Shown here: one piece after another, positions 1 to 12,889 of the stretch | How the letters are laid out: every line of letters starts with the position of its first letter | How positions within the stretch are numbered: position 1 is the first letter of the stretch | From: Macrotis lagotis | Lineage: Eukaryota; Chordata; Mammalia; Peramelemorphia; Peramelidae | Assembly (NCBI RefSeq): GCF_037893015.1 | Contig: NC_133658.1 | Location: 147,469,160-147,533,159, forward strand | Direction of reading: 5' to 3' | Length of the DNA: 64,000 nucleotides | The notes under the pieces: model-generated | The model's input: only the letters and a program-made list of their open reading frames with translations | Told to the model about the DNA's origin: nothing | Databases searched by the model: none | Translations under genes and position numbers: made by a program

Positions 1-1340
1 GAAATGAACTAATTTTCTGGGTGTAAGACATAACAGCAGTCTTTCTAATGATTAAGATTTCAGTGTGAAGGAGAAAATGTAAAGGGTGATTTAAGAATCT
101 ATGGAATATCAGCTGGTGTTCTGGGTCCCTGGAAATACTATTTAAATAGTCTTATTGCTAGAAGCCTTTCTACTACACCCTACTCTCCATGGGTTCAATG
201 ATTTTTAGTTCAAAAGCTATTTGAGACAGAGGATAAATGGACTGGTCTCCTTATTGAAGGTAAGTTTTGCTCAGTTGTGAAAGCTTTGAAAATGAAAGCT
301 CCTTTGCTAGATGCTAAAAGTGTCTCCACATAGTAGCAAAGTTGACTTACCTACTGGCATTATCCAGCTAATCTTTCCCTCATTGCTGGGCAGCACTCTA
401 CTCAAGGTGATATGTGTCACCTTCCTTAAGCCTCACTGCTTTCAAGATCTATTTCTCTTTTGAAGTCTATTTCATTGCCTTTTGAAAAATGAGTTACAAA
501 GACAAATTAGAAGCTTCCTATGAAGTTTGGGGTTGAGAAGTAAGAGTCCCTTCAAGACATCCATCTATCACTTAGTTTCCTACAGCTCAGATGAACTTGA
601 CTTGGTAGGTTCCCTCACTAGGATGTAAAAAATGGCAAGAGTCATTTGTGGAAAATATTGACAGTTTTCTCAACTGTAAAATGGGAGAGAGGAGGAAATA
701 AAGATTGGGAGGAAGCAGGGATGAGTTTGGGGAAAGTGATGAGATAATCTTCTAGCTTTGGATTGTTTTCCTTTCTCTCCTGGGGTGGGGCCTCAAAGAA
801 GGACATATAGTTATAGTACTGTGCCTACAATATTGGACTTGGATGATGTGTTGTGATAGTTAATTTTGTTGAAGTTTTTCTCCTCCTCTTTAATTCTTAG
901 CTTTCTAAGAAAAAAAAACAGGGAGGGATATCTATTTGAGGAATGTAAGTGATATAGCAATCAAAATTGTCCATACAGTTTTAAAAAAAAAATCTATGAT
1001 TCTGGATTTAGCATATTTGGAATAGAGAAGATAATCCATGGTATGACTAAATTAATGCCTCATTATTGTCAGTAAGGATTTTTAAATTTTTACAGATGAG
1101 CAGAGTTTGAGATGTAGGAAAATGAAACCCAAGAATCCAGGTTATGTAAGATAAAAGCATTCAAAACAGCAAAAGCATGACTAGAGAAGTAGGATTGCAA
1201 ACCATTTGAGCCAAGTATGGAAAACATTACCAAAGCCTTTATATTGAAATATCAGAGATTTTTGGTTATTGTTTTATTTTTTAAATAGGAGGATGGGAGG
1301 AATCTGGTTTCATAGAAATAAACTTACAGAAATGATGAGC
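1..1340. other. Unassigned intergenic DNA
   Basis: No gene or confidently named repeat is seen. The stretch is AT-rich, with short A runs near 910 and 980 and a faint MIR-like phrase ('caactgtaaaatggga') near 670. Confidence 0.5.
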
Positions 1341-1344
1341 AGGA

Positions 1345-1715
1345 TGCTCTCAGAAAAAATCTGGAAAGACATGAGCAGATGCAAAGTGAAATGTACTGTA
1401 TACAAAATACAGCAAGATGATCAGCTGTGAATGGTTTAGTTTTTCTCAGCAATAGAATTATCCCAAGACAACTTAAAGTACTTGTGATGAAAAATACTAT
1501 TTATCCCCAGAGAAAGAAATGATATCTGAATATGGATTGAAGCATATTTTTTAGCTTTAATTTTCACTAGGGTTTTTTCTTTTGGTCTATGTTTTCTTTC
1601 ACAGGACTATTATGGAAATGTTTTGCATGACAACACATGGATAATATATATTGAATTGCTAACCTTCTCAAGGGTGTGATGCAAGTGAGAGGAGGAGAGA
1701 GGAAGATTTAACTTC
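1345..1715 (+). mobile_element. L1 3'-end fragment
   Basis: Degenerate L1 3' region. It carries the order seen in other copies in this window: 'gatgatcagctgtgaatg', then 'gatgaaaaatactat', then 'ttttgcatgacaacacatg', then a purine-rich stretch. It is strongly 5'-truncated and has no open frame of note. It matches the 22443, 25540 and 46480 copies in arrangement. Confidence 0.65.
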
Positions 1716-2275
1716 TCCCTTTATGCCTTCATCCCCCTTTTCACTTCCGTAGTATGTTGTGATAAACAGACAACTAAAACCTAAACCAAAATTTCATTTC
1801 AGGGCCTGCCATCCTCTCATGCAACCTTCAGTCAGTCTCTGAATTCCCATGACCTAATTTTCATTCTCACCCATAAGGCTGGTCACAATTTGAATTTCAT
1901 TGTCACCCATAGCTGTGCCACCTCTAGCATCTTGAACTCTGACAGTCCTCTTTCTGATGGTAATCACTTCTCCTTTCTTCTTTCCCTCTTCCTTATTCCT
2001 CCTAAACCTACTCTTCATCTATCCAGTGACCATGATCTACTTTCCATCCCTCAATCTATCTCCCTTCTTTTGACCCAACTCCCTGTCTTCACAGATTGAC
2101 CCTACTGCTGAATAGTTCCGTTTTTTTCTTCTATCATTTTACTCTTGTATTCTGTTCCTCCTCATCCTACTGTGCAGATTCACATCCTGCCAGTCTTCAA
2201 TCTTCCATCTGCCTTCTCTACCCCTATTCCCATGTTGCTGAACTTTAAGGAGGAACAATAATGTGGGGTCTCTTT
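1716..2275. other. Pyrimidine-rich unassigned DNA
   Basis: C/T-rich sequence without a recognised gene. A 69-codon open frame at 1890-2099 has no recognisable motif and reads as low-complexity chance coding. It could be a very old L2 interior, but I cannot anchor it. Confidence 0.35.
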
Positions 2276-2290
2276 GAAATCATGTTAAGA
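2276..2290. repeat. Target-site duplication, left copy (WDR5 retrocopy)
   Basis: 'gaaatcatgttaaga' directly precedes the GC-rich 5' UTR. A near-identical 'aagatcatgttaga' follows the tail at 4467-4480. The pair marks LINE-mediated insertion of a processed mRNA. Confidence 0.8.
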
Positions 2291-2417
2291 CGGCCGACGC
2301 TTGGCCGTGGGTCCTGGCCCGAGTCCAGCTGCTCTGAGCTCTAGCGGCTGATAAGGCTTCAGCCTGAGCAGACCTGAGGTTTAGATGACCAAACACAGAT
2401 TTTCTTTCCACTGTTGA

Positions 2418-2859
<442 letters not shown>

Positions 2860-2944
2860 TAATTATGTCTTTTGTTAAAGCTTCAGTCCCCAATAGAACT
2901 TCATTTCAAGATCTTTTGATGAAAGTGTAAGAATAATGGGATGT

Positions 2945-3612
<668 letters not shown>

Positions 3613-4439
3613 GCCCTTTCGATATCATGTTAGAGACTGTATCAAGAAGTAGATCCTTTGAGGCAAGAAACTAAGATAATTGAAATTGGTTTCTTGGTCT
3701 AAAAAGAAATCAATCCCCTTTTTTCTTCCCTGGAATGAGTAGTCTGGTGAGAAGAGGTAGTAGCATCTACCTTATTTGACAAATGGATCTTTTTCTTATT
3801 TTCTTGTTTTAAGGGGAAAACTTTTGCTTGTATTACTAGAAAGTCCCAAAAGACTTGGTGATACTTCTTGTTAATTCTCCTGATACTGTCAGAGAAAGAA
3901 TTTCAATCTATATTGTGTATAAATTGAGTCAGGAAAAACCTGAATTTTTAATTTTTTATTACAGAAGGATAAATTTCATTTCATCATGAATTTTTCCTCA
4001 ACTAAATGTTCTGTAATTTTTTAAAAGATATCACTTGCCCACTTCTAACTCTGTGATCAAATACAACCCTGTAAGTTTTTGACTTCCTATTCCCCAGTTT
4101 CACTGACCTTGTAGTGAAATATCTTTTAATCTTCTATATAGTTTACTTCTTGCTATATATGTTTAATAGATACTATTGTATCACAAATTGTCTACTCCCC
4201 CCCCCAAATCCCCCCATTAATTTCCGCTTGTAGAAATTCTCAGCACATTTTGAAGTTTTTCTGGGGAAAACAAAACAAAACAAAACTTAGAACATTGTAA
4301 AATTTTTCAATGTAAAGAAAATTTTGTATCTTCAAAGTTCATGGTATGGAACTGTTAATGGCATGACTGTATACTTCAGCCTCGATATATTCCCATTTGT
4401 CACACTCTTGTTTATACATATTACAGTACCATGTGCTGT

Positions 4440-4445
4440 AATAAA
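4440..4445 (+). promoter_or_regulatory. Polyadenylation signal of the WDR5 retrocopy
   Basis: AATAAA 21 nt upstream of a short A run and the right target-site duplication, the expected place for the end of a processed mRNA copy. Confidence 0.75.
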
Positions 4446-4480
4446 AAGGTGGGATTTTGTGTAAAAAAGATCATGTTAGA

Positions 4481-4890
4481 TACTCTTAAACAGGTTCTAG
4501 ATGTTTCATGGCAGTGTTTTTTTAAAAACTGACTGACTTGTTATCGTTATCTCTTTAGTGACTATCCCAAACCATTGTCTTTCTTCTCAGGCCCCTAGTG
4601 TCTTACTGAAAGATCCTATCTCACACATGATTTGACCTTTTAAATTCTACCCTGGAATATCATGCTTTGTGAGCTCCCTCATCTTCTCTACAAATTCCTC
4701 CACAACATAATACTCCTTCTTTGTTCCAGTCCCTGAGAAAAAAATGGCCTTTCTCATTTTCAAGGCTAATTCATGACATGTGCCTTTGATCCTATTTCTT
4801 ACCATTTCTTCCAGTAGTTTTCTTAAGGGATAATTCCCTCCCTCTAAACTTCAACCTTTCCCTTTCAATTAATTTCTTCCTTGCTACTTG
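4481..4890. other. Unassigned DNA, possibly old L2
   Basis: No gene. Pyrimidine-rich text resembles degraded L2 interior that may continue after the L1 insertion at 4905-6162, but the match is by general look only. Confidence 0.3.
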
Positions 4891-4904
4891 CAAACATACA
4901 TTCC

Positions 4905-6162
4905 TTTTTTTGAGATTTTATTTTTTTTGTTTTACAATTTTCCCCCATTCTTTTTTCCCTTCCCCCACCCCCACAGAAGACATTCTGTTAGTTTTTACAT
5001 TGTTTCCATGGTTGAATGTGATGAGAGAGAAATCATATCTTTAAGGAAGAAAAATAAAGTATAAGAGATAACAAAATTACATAATAAGATAATGTTTTTT
5101 TTCCCCTAAATTGAAGGTAATAGTCCTTGGTCTTTGTTCAAACTCCATGGTTCTTTGTCTGGATACGGATGGTATTCTCCATTGCAGAGAACCCCAAATT
5201 GTCCCTGGTTGTTGCACTGATGGAATGAGCAAGTCCATCAAGGTTGATCATCACCCCCATTTTGCTGATAGGGTGTACAATGTTTTTCTGGTTCTGCTCA
5301 TCTCGCTCAACATCAGTTCATGCAAATCCCTTCAGGCTTCCCTGAATTCCCATCCCTTCTGGTTTCTAATGGAACAATAGTGTTCCATGACATACATATA
5401 CCACAATCTGTTAAGCCATTCCCCAATTGAAGGACATTCACTTAATTTCCAATTCTTTGCCACCACAAACAGGGCTGCTGTGAATATTTTTGTACAAGTG
5501 GCGTTTTTACCCTTTTTCATCATCTCTTCAGGTTATAGACCCAGTACTGGTATTGCTAGATCAAAGGGTATGCACATTTTTGTTGCCCTTTGGGCATAGC
5601 TCCAGACTGCTCTCCAGAAAGGCTGGATGAGTTCACATCTCCACCAACAATGTATTAGTGTCCCAGATTTTCCAAGTCCTTTCCCACATTGATCATTTTC
5701 CTTTCTGGGTCATATTGGCCAATCTGAGAGGTGTGAGATGATACCTCAGAGATGTTTTAATTTGCATTTCTCTAATAAGTAATGATTTAGAGCAATTTTT
5801 CATATGACTATGGATTGCTTTGATTTCCTCGGCTGTAAATTGCCTTTGCATATCATTTGACCATTTGTCAATTGGGGAATGGCTTGATTTTTTGAAAAAT
5901 TGACTCAGTTCTCTGAATATTTTAGAAATGACTCCTTCATCAAAAATACTAGTTGTAAAAATTATTTCTCAATTTACTACATTTCTTTTGATCTTATTAC
6001 AGTGGTTTTGTCTGTGCAAAAGCTTTTTAATTTAATGTAATAAAAATTACCTAGTTTGCTTTTAATGATGTTCTCCATCTCTTCCTTAGTCATAAAGTGC
6101 TTCTCTTTCCTTAGATCTGACGAGTAAATTACTCCTTGATCTTCTAGTTTGCTTATAATATT
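4905..6162 (-). mobile_element. 5'-truncated L1, minus strand
   Basis: Carries the C-terminal part of ORF2 and the 3' UTR. Minus-strand translations give 'IKLKSFCTDKTTVIRSKEM' (5977-6165 frame) and 'FTAALFVVAKNWKLSECPSI' (5332-5523), the classic L1 ORF2 C-terminal text, broken by stops and shifts. The T-rich end near 4905 is the reverse of the A-tail. Flanks 'caaacatacattcc' (4891-4904) and 'caaacattctt' (6163-6173) look like a target-site duplication. Confidence 0.9.
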
Positions 6163-6350
6163 CAAACATTCTTAAAAAAATTGACTTGAACACTATTTTC
6201 TATTTCTCTATATCCTCTTCCCTATCCATGCTAAATCCCTACAAAGAATTATCTGCTCTTGCTACTTTTACTTCCTCACATCTCAAACTATTATAGTTAG
6301 GCTTTTGATTTCATTGTTCTAGTGATATGTATCTCCCAATATGCCAATGA

Positions 6351-6670
6351 GGGCAGCTAGATGATGCAGTGGATAGAGCATTGGTCTTGTATTCAGGAGG
6401 AAGGGAATTCAAATCTGGCCTGAGATACTTGACTCTTACTAGCTGTGTGACCTTGGACAATTCACTTAACCCTGATTGCCTTGTATTCAGGACTATCTCC
6501 AATTGTCCTGATTCATATTTGATAACTGGATCCAGATTGCTCTGGAGGAGAAAATGAGACTGGTGACTTAGCACAATCCCCCTCACTGAAATCCAATTCA
6601 TATGCTTGTCATGATATCATCTCCTTGATGTTGAGGTTTTCTTCAAGAATGAAGGACAAACATTATTATA
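6351..6670 (+). mobile_element. tRNA-headed SINE with RTE-type tail
   Basis: Full-length copy from 'gggcagctagatgatgcag' to 'gaatgaaggacaaa' plus an ATT-repeat tail. Flanked by 'atatgccaatga' (6339-6350) and 'acatgctaatga' (6671-6682). The tail type (MAR1/WALLSI-like) implies mobilisation by an RTE-clade LINE rather than L1. Confidence 0.88.
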
Positions 6671-6675
6671 ACATG

Positions 6676-8597
6676 CTAATGATTTCTTTTCTGCAAGATC
6701 TACTTTTATGTGGTCCTTATACTCTTTGATCTCTTTGTAGATTTTGATGCTCTTGGATTTCCCCTTCTTGAATACATTCCCCCTTCTTGACCTCAGTGAA
6801 CATTTCTCTCCTGGCTCTCCTACCTCTGACCTTTCCCTTTCAGTCTTTTTCTTAATTCATTATTTATCACCCACATAGCCTTACCATGGGTATTCTTCTA
6901 GGCTCTGTCCCTGGTCCTTTTCTCATTCTCTACAATTCCCCCCAATTTATTTGCTCTCAAAAGTTCAATAATCATCTTTATGTGAATAACTTCTGACTCT
7001 GTCTCTCTCTGAGTCTATTTCTTTGACTGTCATTCTCTCTTTATCCCATCAGTCCTTTCCTGAATTTACATAAACAACCTTTTACTAGATATTAAGTTAC
7101 TAGAATATATTCCTTCCTCATCTTTGCCTCTCAGTCTTTATCTTCCTTTTAGGCTCAACTCAGGTCCTCCTCTTACATTAAGTCTTGCCTATTCCTGCAG
7201 TCATTTTGTGCTCTCTCTCTCTTTTCAAATTATCTTATCATTACTTAGGTGTGTATAGATTTATTTTTCCACAAATATTGTAAACTACTTGAGGTCAAGA
7301 ACTAAGTGGACCCTTTTCTCTTCTTTCTCAATACTATTTCACTTGATCTTATTCACTCACTTGGATATAATTATCTATGCAACAGATTCTCAAATCTGTT
7401 TTTCCACTTCTAATCTCTCCTCAGACTTTCAATCTTATGTTTCTAATTCCATTGGACATTTTGAACTGGATATTTCATAGACTTTTTTAAACTCAGTATG
7501 TTTAAAACTGAACTCATTTTTGCTCCAAAAATCTCATCTCTTCTTAATTTCTCTATTATTTTGGAATTTGTCCCATCCTTCCAATCACCCAGGCTTTCAA
7601 TTATCGTACTTGACTTCTCATTTTCTCTCACCACCCTGCCTTATTTAATCAGATGCCATGTCCTATTTATTCTTATTAAAAGTAATAGCAACAATAATAA
7701 TGATAAAGTTACATTTATATATTGCTGTAAAGTTCACAAAGCACTTCACTAATATTATCTCTTTTGATCTTCATAACAACCCTGGGAGGCAGGTGTTGTT
7801 ATTATCCCCATTTTACAGATGAAGAAACTGAGACTAGAGAGGTTAAATGACTTGCTCAGTGTTACACAATTAATAAGTGACCAAGACAGGATTTGAACTT
7901 TAATCAGATCTTTATATATGGTTCCTCCTGTCTTTATAGCATCTCTTGTCTATGCCCTCTTCTTTCCTCTGACATTGTCATCTTCCTGGCATAGATCCTC
8001 ATCACCTCATATCTGGACAATTGAAATGGCCTTTTGATTGATCCCCCTGACTCAAGGCTATCCCAACTCCATTCCATATTCCACTCAAATCTATCTTTCT
8101 AAAACACATATCTGACCATGTTACTCCCTTATTCAAAACAATTTATAGCTCCCCATTATCTCTTGGGTCAAATACTAAAAATCCTTCATGACTTGACCCT
8201 ATTTCCAATCTTCTTACAAGTTATTCCCCTCTCCATGATCCAATGACACTGGCATCTTTGCTATTCCTTACCCTAAACACTCCATCTCCAGACTCTGGAC
8301 ATTTTTACTGACTTTTTCATGCCTGTCATATTTTCCCTCCTTCTCTCTCCCCCTCCTAGTTTCATTCACATTTCACCTAAAGTCTTGCCTTATGCAAGAA
8401 GTATTTCCTTCTCCTCCTGAACCTTAATGTCTTCCCCTTATGATTACCTCCAATTTATTCTGCTTATAGCTTGTTTGTTCATAGTTGTTTGAATGTTGTC
8501 TCCCCTGTTAGATTGTGAGCAAGAGCAGGAGTGTTTTTTTGCCTTTCTTATCTCTGGCATGTATATAGTAGGAATTAAATAAATACTTGCAAACTTG
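6676..8597 (+). mobile_element. Old L2 LINE, C-terminal ORF and 3' end
   Basis: Degenerate L2 text: 'ttggacattttgaactggat', 'caatcacccaggctttca', 'tctttctaaaacacatatct', 'gaccatgttactccctta'. It ends with an L2-type terminus 'cccctgttagattgtgag' and 'taggaattaaataaatac' near 8505-8590. A partial end-like segment near 7140-7300 may mean that two L2 pieces are joined. No usable frame survives. Confidence 0.7.
7688..7905 (-). mobile_element. MIR-family SINE nested in L2
   Basis: Reverse-oriented MIR/MON-type core: 'atctcttttgatcttcataa', 'cccattttacagatgaagaa', 'aggatttgaac'. It interrupts the L2 text, so it is younger than that L2. Confidence 0.8.
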
Positions 8598-8958
8598 ACA
8601 TGGGGGCAAAGTTTTGTAGTCCCAATACCTAACATAGGTACTGAAAGGTGACAAATAATTGTGGACCAAATGAATTAAACTGTCATTACAATCCATTTGG
8701 TCGGAATAAGAGAACTTCTGCTTTCCCATTAATGAAATATCACAGAAGGGCATTATATGACTTCATCTTTTGAAACTATCTAAGGTTTAAATCAATTTAA
8801 AATAGATTTTTTCCAAATGCTTGACTGCTGCTGATGACAAAAGTTTCTGATGAACTCATCTCTGTACTTATGAATGTATACATTATCAGTATCCAGGAAT
8901 GAATGTTTGGGCTTCTGGGGGGTAGACATCCCAGGCAGAAGGAGTAGGCAGGAGCTCT
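8598..8958. other. Unassigned DNA
   Basis: No recognised gene or repeat between the L2 end and the next L1. Confidence 0.5.
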
Positions 8959-8974
8959 GGAGAGATGAATTTTT

Positions 8975-10355
8975 TTTTCTCTGAATTCTATTTATTTATT
9001 TATTTTCATCCATTTGTACATGTATATTTCCAGGTTACAAAATTTCCCTCCACCCTCCCTTCCTACCCCCTTCTCTCAGCAGAGAACAGTCAAGTTAACA
9101 TTTTACATACGTAATTTGTTAAATATATTAACAAATTAGTAATTTTTGGCATAAGGAATTAGGATTAAGTGCAAGAGATACATAAAAGATAATTTTTCAT
9201 AAAGTGTTTATCAGATTTGGAAGGGTTTTTTTTCCATGTGGTTTGTTTTGTTTTGTCTTGTTTTTCTTCCTCTGGTTGGAATAATATAATCAATAACCAG
9301 TCAAATACAGTTGTCCTAGCTCTCTGGACTGTTGAGAGGAGCTGCTTCCATCAGGGTTGTACATCTCATAATGTTGGGGTTTGGGGGGAGGTTGCAAGGC
9401 AATGGAGTTGTAACTTGCCCAAGGTCACACAGATAGATAATTAAGTATCTGAGGCAGGATTTGAACTCAGGTCCTCCTGACTCCAGGGTCTGTGCTCTAT
9501 CCACTGTACCACCTAGCTGCCCCTCATAATGTTGTTGATGTGTACATTGTTCTCTTGGTTCTACTCCCTTTGCTCAGCATCAGATCCCATAAGTCATTCC
9601 ATGGTTCTCTAGAGTCTGACCATTTATGGTTTCTTACAGAACAATAATATTCCATAGTATTCATGTACCATAACTTGTTTAACCATTCCCCAATTGATGG
9701 GCATTCCCTCAATTCCCAATTCTTTGCCACTACAAAAATAACTGCACTGAATATTTTGGAACATGGACTTTGGACTTTTCCCCTTTTTTACAATTTTTTC
9801 TGGGTATAGTCCTAAAAATTGGAATTGCTGGGTAAAAGGGTATGAACAGTTTTAATGCTCTTTGGGCATAGTTCCATATTGCTTTCCAGAAAGCTTGGAT
9901 CCATTCACAACTACACTAGCAAAGCATCAATGTTTCTGTCCTCCCACAACCTCTCCAAAACTGATCATCTTCCTTTTTTCTTATCTGAGATAATCTAATA
10001 GGTATGAGATGATACTTCATTGTTGTATTAATTTGAATTTCTCTAATCAATAGTAACTTGGAGCATTTTTTCATATGATTATATATAGCTTTAATTTCTT
10101 CTTTTGAAAACTGTCTGTTCATATCCTTTGACCATTTATCAGCTGGGGAATGACTTGTGATCTTATAAATTTGATGCAATAAATTTTAGAAATGAGACCT
10201 TTTTCAGAACTGGTTGTGAAGATTGTTTCCCAACTTTCTGCTTTTCTTCTAATTTTGTCAGCATTGATTTTATTAGTGCAAAACCTTTTTAATTTATTAT
10301 TTTCAAAATCATTGATTTTGTAGTTTATAATGTGCTCTAATTCTTGTTTGGTGAT
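8975..10355 (-). mobile_element. 5'-truncated L1, minus strand, with clear target-site duplication
   Basis: ORF2 C-terminal region plus 3' UTR. Minus-strand frames read 'KGLISKIYCIKFIRSQVIPQ' (10119-10379), then 'KWSKDMNRQFSKEEIKAIYN' and 'RGCGRTETLMLC' (9916-10179), then 'MAKNWELRECPSIGEWLNKL' (9524-9730), which is the L1 ORF2 C-terminal order. Frames are broken by small indels and a nested SINE. Flanks are a 15-bp repeat 'ggagagatgaatttt' at 8959-8973 and 10356-10370. Confidence 0.93.
9377..9522 (-). mobile_element. WSINE1-type SINE nested in L1
   Basis: Reverse-oriented SINE ending 'accacctagctgcc'. Flanked by a perfect 12-bp duplication 'ctcataatgttg' at 9365-9376 and 9523-9534, which is L1 sequence, so it landed in the L1. 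Confidence 0.9.
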
Positions 10356-10370
10356 GGAGAGATGAATTTT

Positions 10371-11250
10371 GAAAGACAAAGCCTAGAGCTACATTTCCCT
10401 CATTTTGTCTTCTCATTTCACTGCTCCCTGATGGCATCCCAGCTTTTCATCTTCTATTTGATAGCCCTTTCTTGGAAGATTCCTATTGATCTCATCTCCC
10501 TGGACCTTTCTGCCCTGCCCCAAGCTTAGTTGCCAGACCATCTTAGAATTTAAAACTGGAAAGATCCTTGAAAATCAATTAGTCCAACCCTTTCAAAATG
10601 CAGAAGAGAAGAATTGAGGTCCAGAGAAGGAATGCCACTTGAACAAGATCTTAAAGAACTGATAAGAGAACCAGAATGTAAACACAAATCTTCCCTTCAA
10701 CTCCCAATTCAGTTCTCTTTCCAATATATCAGCTTTGCTAAATATCTATCTCAGTCATGTGAAAGAGATACTAAAGAAATACAGGAGAAGATTCTGTTTG
10801 GTCCTCCTAATTATTGCTTTTCCCAGTTCAACCCCGAAGTAGCATGTTGGCTCTTCTGGAGAGTGAGAGTAAACAAAATAAGTTTGGTAGAGCTGATTGA
10901 TGCCAAATTTTCTTTTTTCTGGATATTTTCACCAGAAAGTGTTACTCTTTTCCCTATGCTCCCAGTCCTAATTCTCAAGACTTGAAGCACTTCATATCAT
11001 ATAACTCCTGTTGGGACTTGGGTTGAAACCATTTGTTTGCTGGCTGTGACTGCTGCCTTATTGGATGTGCTAATTGTTATGAGTTATATGTCTTCTCTGG
11101 ACCTCAATTGTCTTTTTTCATGATTTGAAATAAGATGCTTGTGATAACATTGGAGCCCAAGTATTCCTAAGGTATAATCTTTTTGGCTGAAAAAAAGTTC
11201 TGTATTGGATTACCCTTTTGCCAAGTGACAAGGGTCCTGGGCTCTTACTA
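10371..11250. other. Unassigned DNA with a MIR-like trace
   Basis: No gene. 10545-10640 resembles an ancient mammalian repeat ('attagtccaaccc', 'gaattgaggtccagagaagg'). A 123-codon frame at 10614-10985 has no recognisable domain and overlaps that trace. Confidence 0.4.
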
Positions 11251-11254
11251 TTCT

Positions 11255-11590
11255 TGGCACGTGGGAAACTACAGAGTAAAAAACTCTGGACCTGCAGTCA
11301 GCTGGCTTGTATTTGAACCCAGTTTCTGTCATTTTCTGGCTCTATGTCTATGATCAAGTCCTTATCCAATGAGGTTTAGTCTGGTGGAGTAGATTGAACA
11401 TTGGACTTTAGAATAAAAGATCATTTTAAAAGTTACGTGACCTTAGGCAAGGCCCAGTCTCTGTGGCTTTAATTGCTTACAAAAATAGAGAATAACTGAA
11501 CTATCTGCCTCACAGCATCATCAAAATCATCATCAAAATCTTTAATATAGGGAAATTAGAGCTTTGCAAATTTTAGAGCTCTACAGAACA
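11255..11590 (+). mobile_element. MIR-like SINE, degenerate
   Basis: tRNA/MIR order on the plus strand: 'ggacctgcagtcagctggct', 'gtgaccttaggcaagg', 'ctgcctcacagcatcatc', 'agagctttgcaaattttaga'. The copy is old and contains insertions. Confidence 0.6.
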
Positions 11591-11596
11591 GCAGCT

Positions 11597-11680
11597 CAGA
11601 GTCAGTGTGTCCTAGTGGAAGGATACCCGATTTGGGGTCAGGAAGACCTGAGTTCAAATCTCATCTCCAGGACCAAGTTT
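11597..11680 (+). mobile_element. SINE head fragment
   Basis: 'gtcctagtggaaggata' and 'caggaagacctgagttcaaa' match the tRNA-like head of marsupial SINEs. The rest of the element is missing. Confidence 0.55.
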
Positions 11681-11949
11681 AGTGTAAACAGGCAATGAAA
11701 TAGATAAAATATTCTGGGACTGCCAGGAGCATATCTGTCCTAAAATGATTAAAGTAATTGATTTGATTTCAATATCAGTGCTGTAAAAGAATGAAGAAAT
11801 GTTCATTTACATCTGTAAAATGTTCAAATGTCAGAATGCTGCTTAGTCTCTCTGCCTCTCCCTGTCTCCACCTCCTTTTCCTTTTCCTCTCCTTTCTTTT
11901 GTCTCTGTTTCACTGTCTTCTCTTTGTCTATCTTTCTATCTTTGGTCTG

Positions 11950-11952
<3 letters not shown>

Positions 11953-12019
<67 letters not shown>

Positions 12020-12103
12020 ACTCTCTCTCTCTCTCTCTCTCTCTCTCACTTTGTCTCTCAATCTCTTTCTCTCTCACACATTCTCTTACTGTCTCTCTCT
12101 CTG

Positions 12104-12183
<80 letters not shown>
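11953..12183. repeat. Compound (CT)n-(CA)n-(CT)n microsatellite
   Basis: About 40 nt of CT, about 26 nt of CA (11995-12020), then long interrupted CT/CTGT runs. The long Ser/Leu and Arg/Glu open frames here are artefacts of the repeat. Confidence 0.98.
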
Positions 12184-12727
12184 CTCTTCCCCTTCTCTCT
12201 CTCTTCTTCTCCCCCTTTCCTTCCCCCTCCCACACATTTACATACTTTCTCAGTATTTATTCCCAAACCTTGAAGAAAGCATCCTCTATCTCCCACCCCC
12301 ATCGGATGTATACCCATCCAGTGGGAGGAGATGATCAGTGGTCACAAATATATTAGACTCACTGAGGGGGAAAAGAAAAAGGAAAGGAACACTCAGGTGT
12401 AAATTAAGCTTTTTCATCTTCTGGGCTTTGTGCCTAAGAACCTTTCAAAGGAAAAGCATCTCAGCATCTTTTTTCTTTTTTTTTCCATTTCCTTTCCCCA
12501 ATTTGTTGTTGCCCAGAGTAGAATACCAGCTGCACATATTCCTGAGGCCCCCAGCAGGAAGCCCTGCGGTCTGTAGGGTGGGGCCCGTATGAATCTTTTC
12601 TTTTTATCTCTTGTTTCCAAGGAGTTTTGACCAGCTGCTATACTAGTAATCATATATGTTCAATTGAAAACCTCTGCTTTTACTTGTAATTAATTTTAGA
12701 GCCCTTGGAGGCTGCCCAGTCTCAAGG
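12184..12727. other. Unassigned DNA
   Basis: Pyrimidine-rich near 12184-12240, then non-repetitive DNA. A slightly GC-rich patch at 12540-12600 contains two CpGs. No gene recognised. Confidence 0.45.
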
Positions 12728-12815
12728 CTATTAATCACCCACTCTGCACCAGGCCCTGTACATGGGATACTGAAACAAAAGGAAAATATTTAGTCTTTGA
12801 CTTCAAGGACTTTCC
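12728..12815 (-). mobile_element. L2 3'-end fragment
   Basis: 'tattaatcacccactctgca' then 'ccaggccctgtacatgggat' is the reverse of the L2 terminus ('ggcacatagtaggcacttaata'-type). Confidence 0.65.
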
Positions 12816-12889
12816 TCGATTTAGTTTGTTCTGTTTCCAAAGCTCTGTCTAGATTGTCCTTCTGTTGATATCCACCCAATTCTTCTTTT

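Noticed and set aside
3842..3858. 17-nt identity between the WDR5 3' UTR and the MITE arm at 43993
   Set aside because: The match is only 17 nt with no hairpin partner near 3842, so chance or a tiny fragment cannot be told apart.
10614..10985. 123-codon plus-strand frame
   Set aside because: Overlaps an ancient repeat trace and shows no domain; probably chance.
11791..12356. Long Ser/Leu-rich and Arg/Glu-rich open frames
   Set aside because: They are translations of the CT/CA microsatellite in several frames on both strands.
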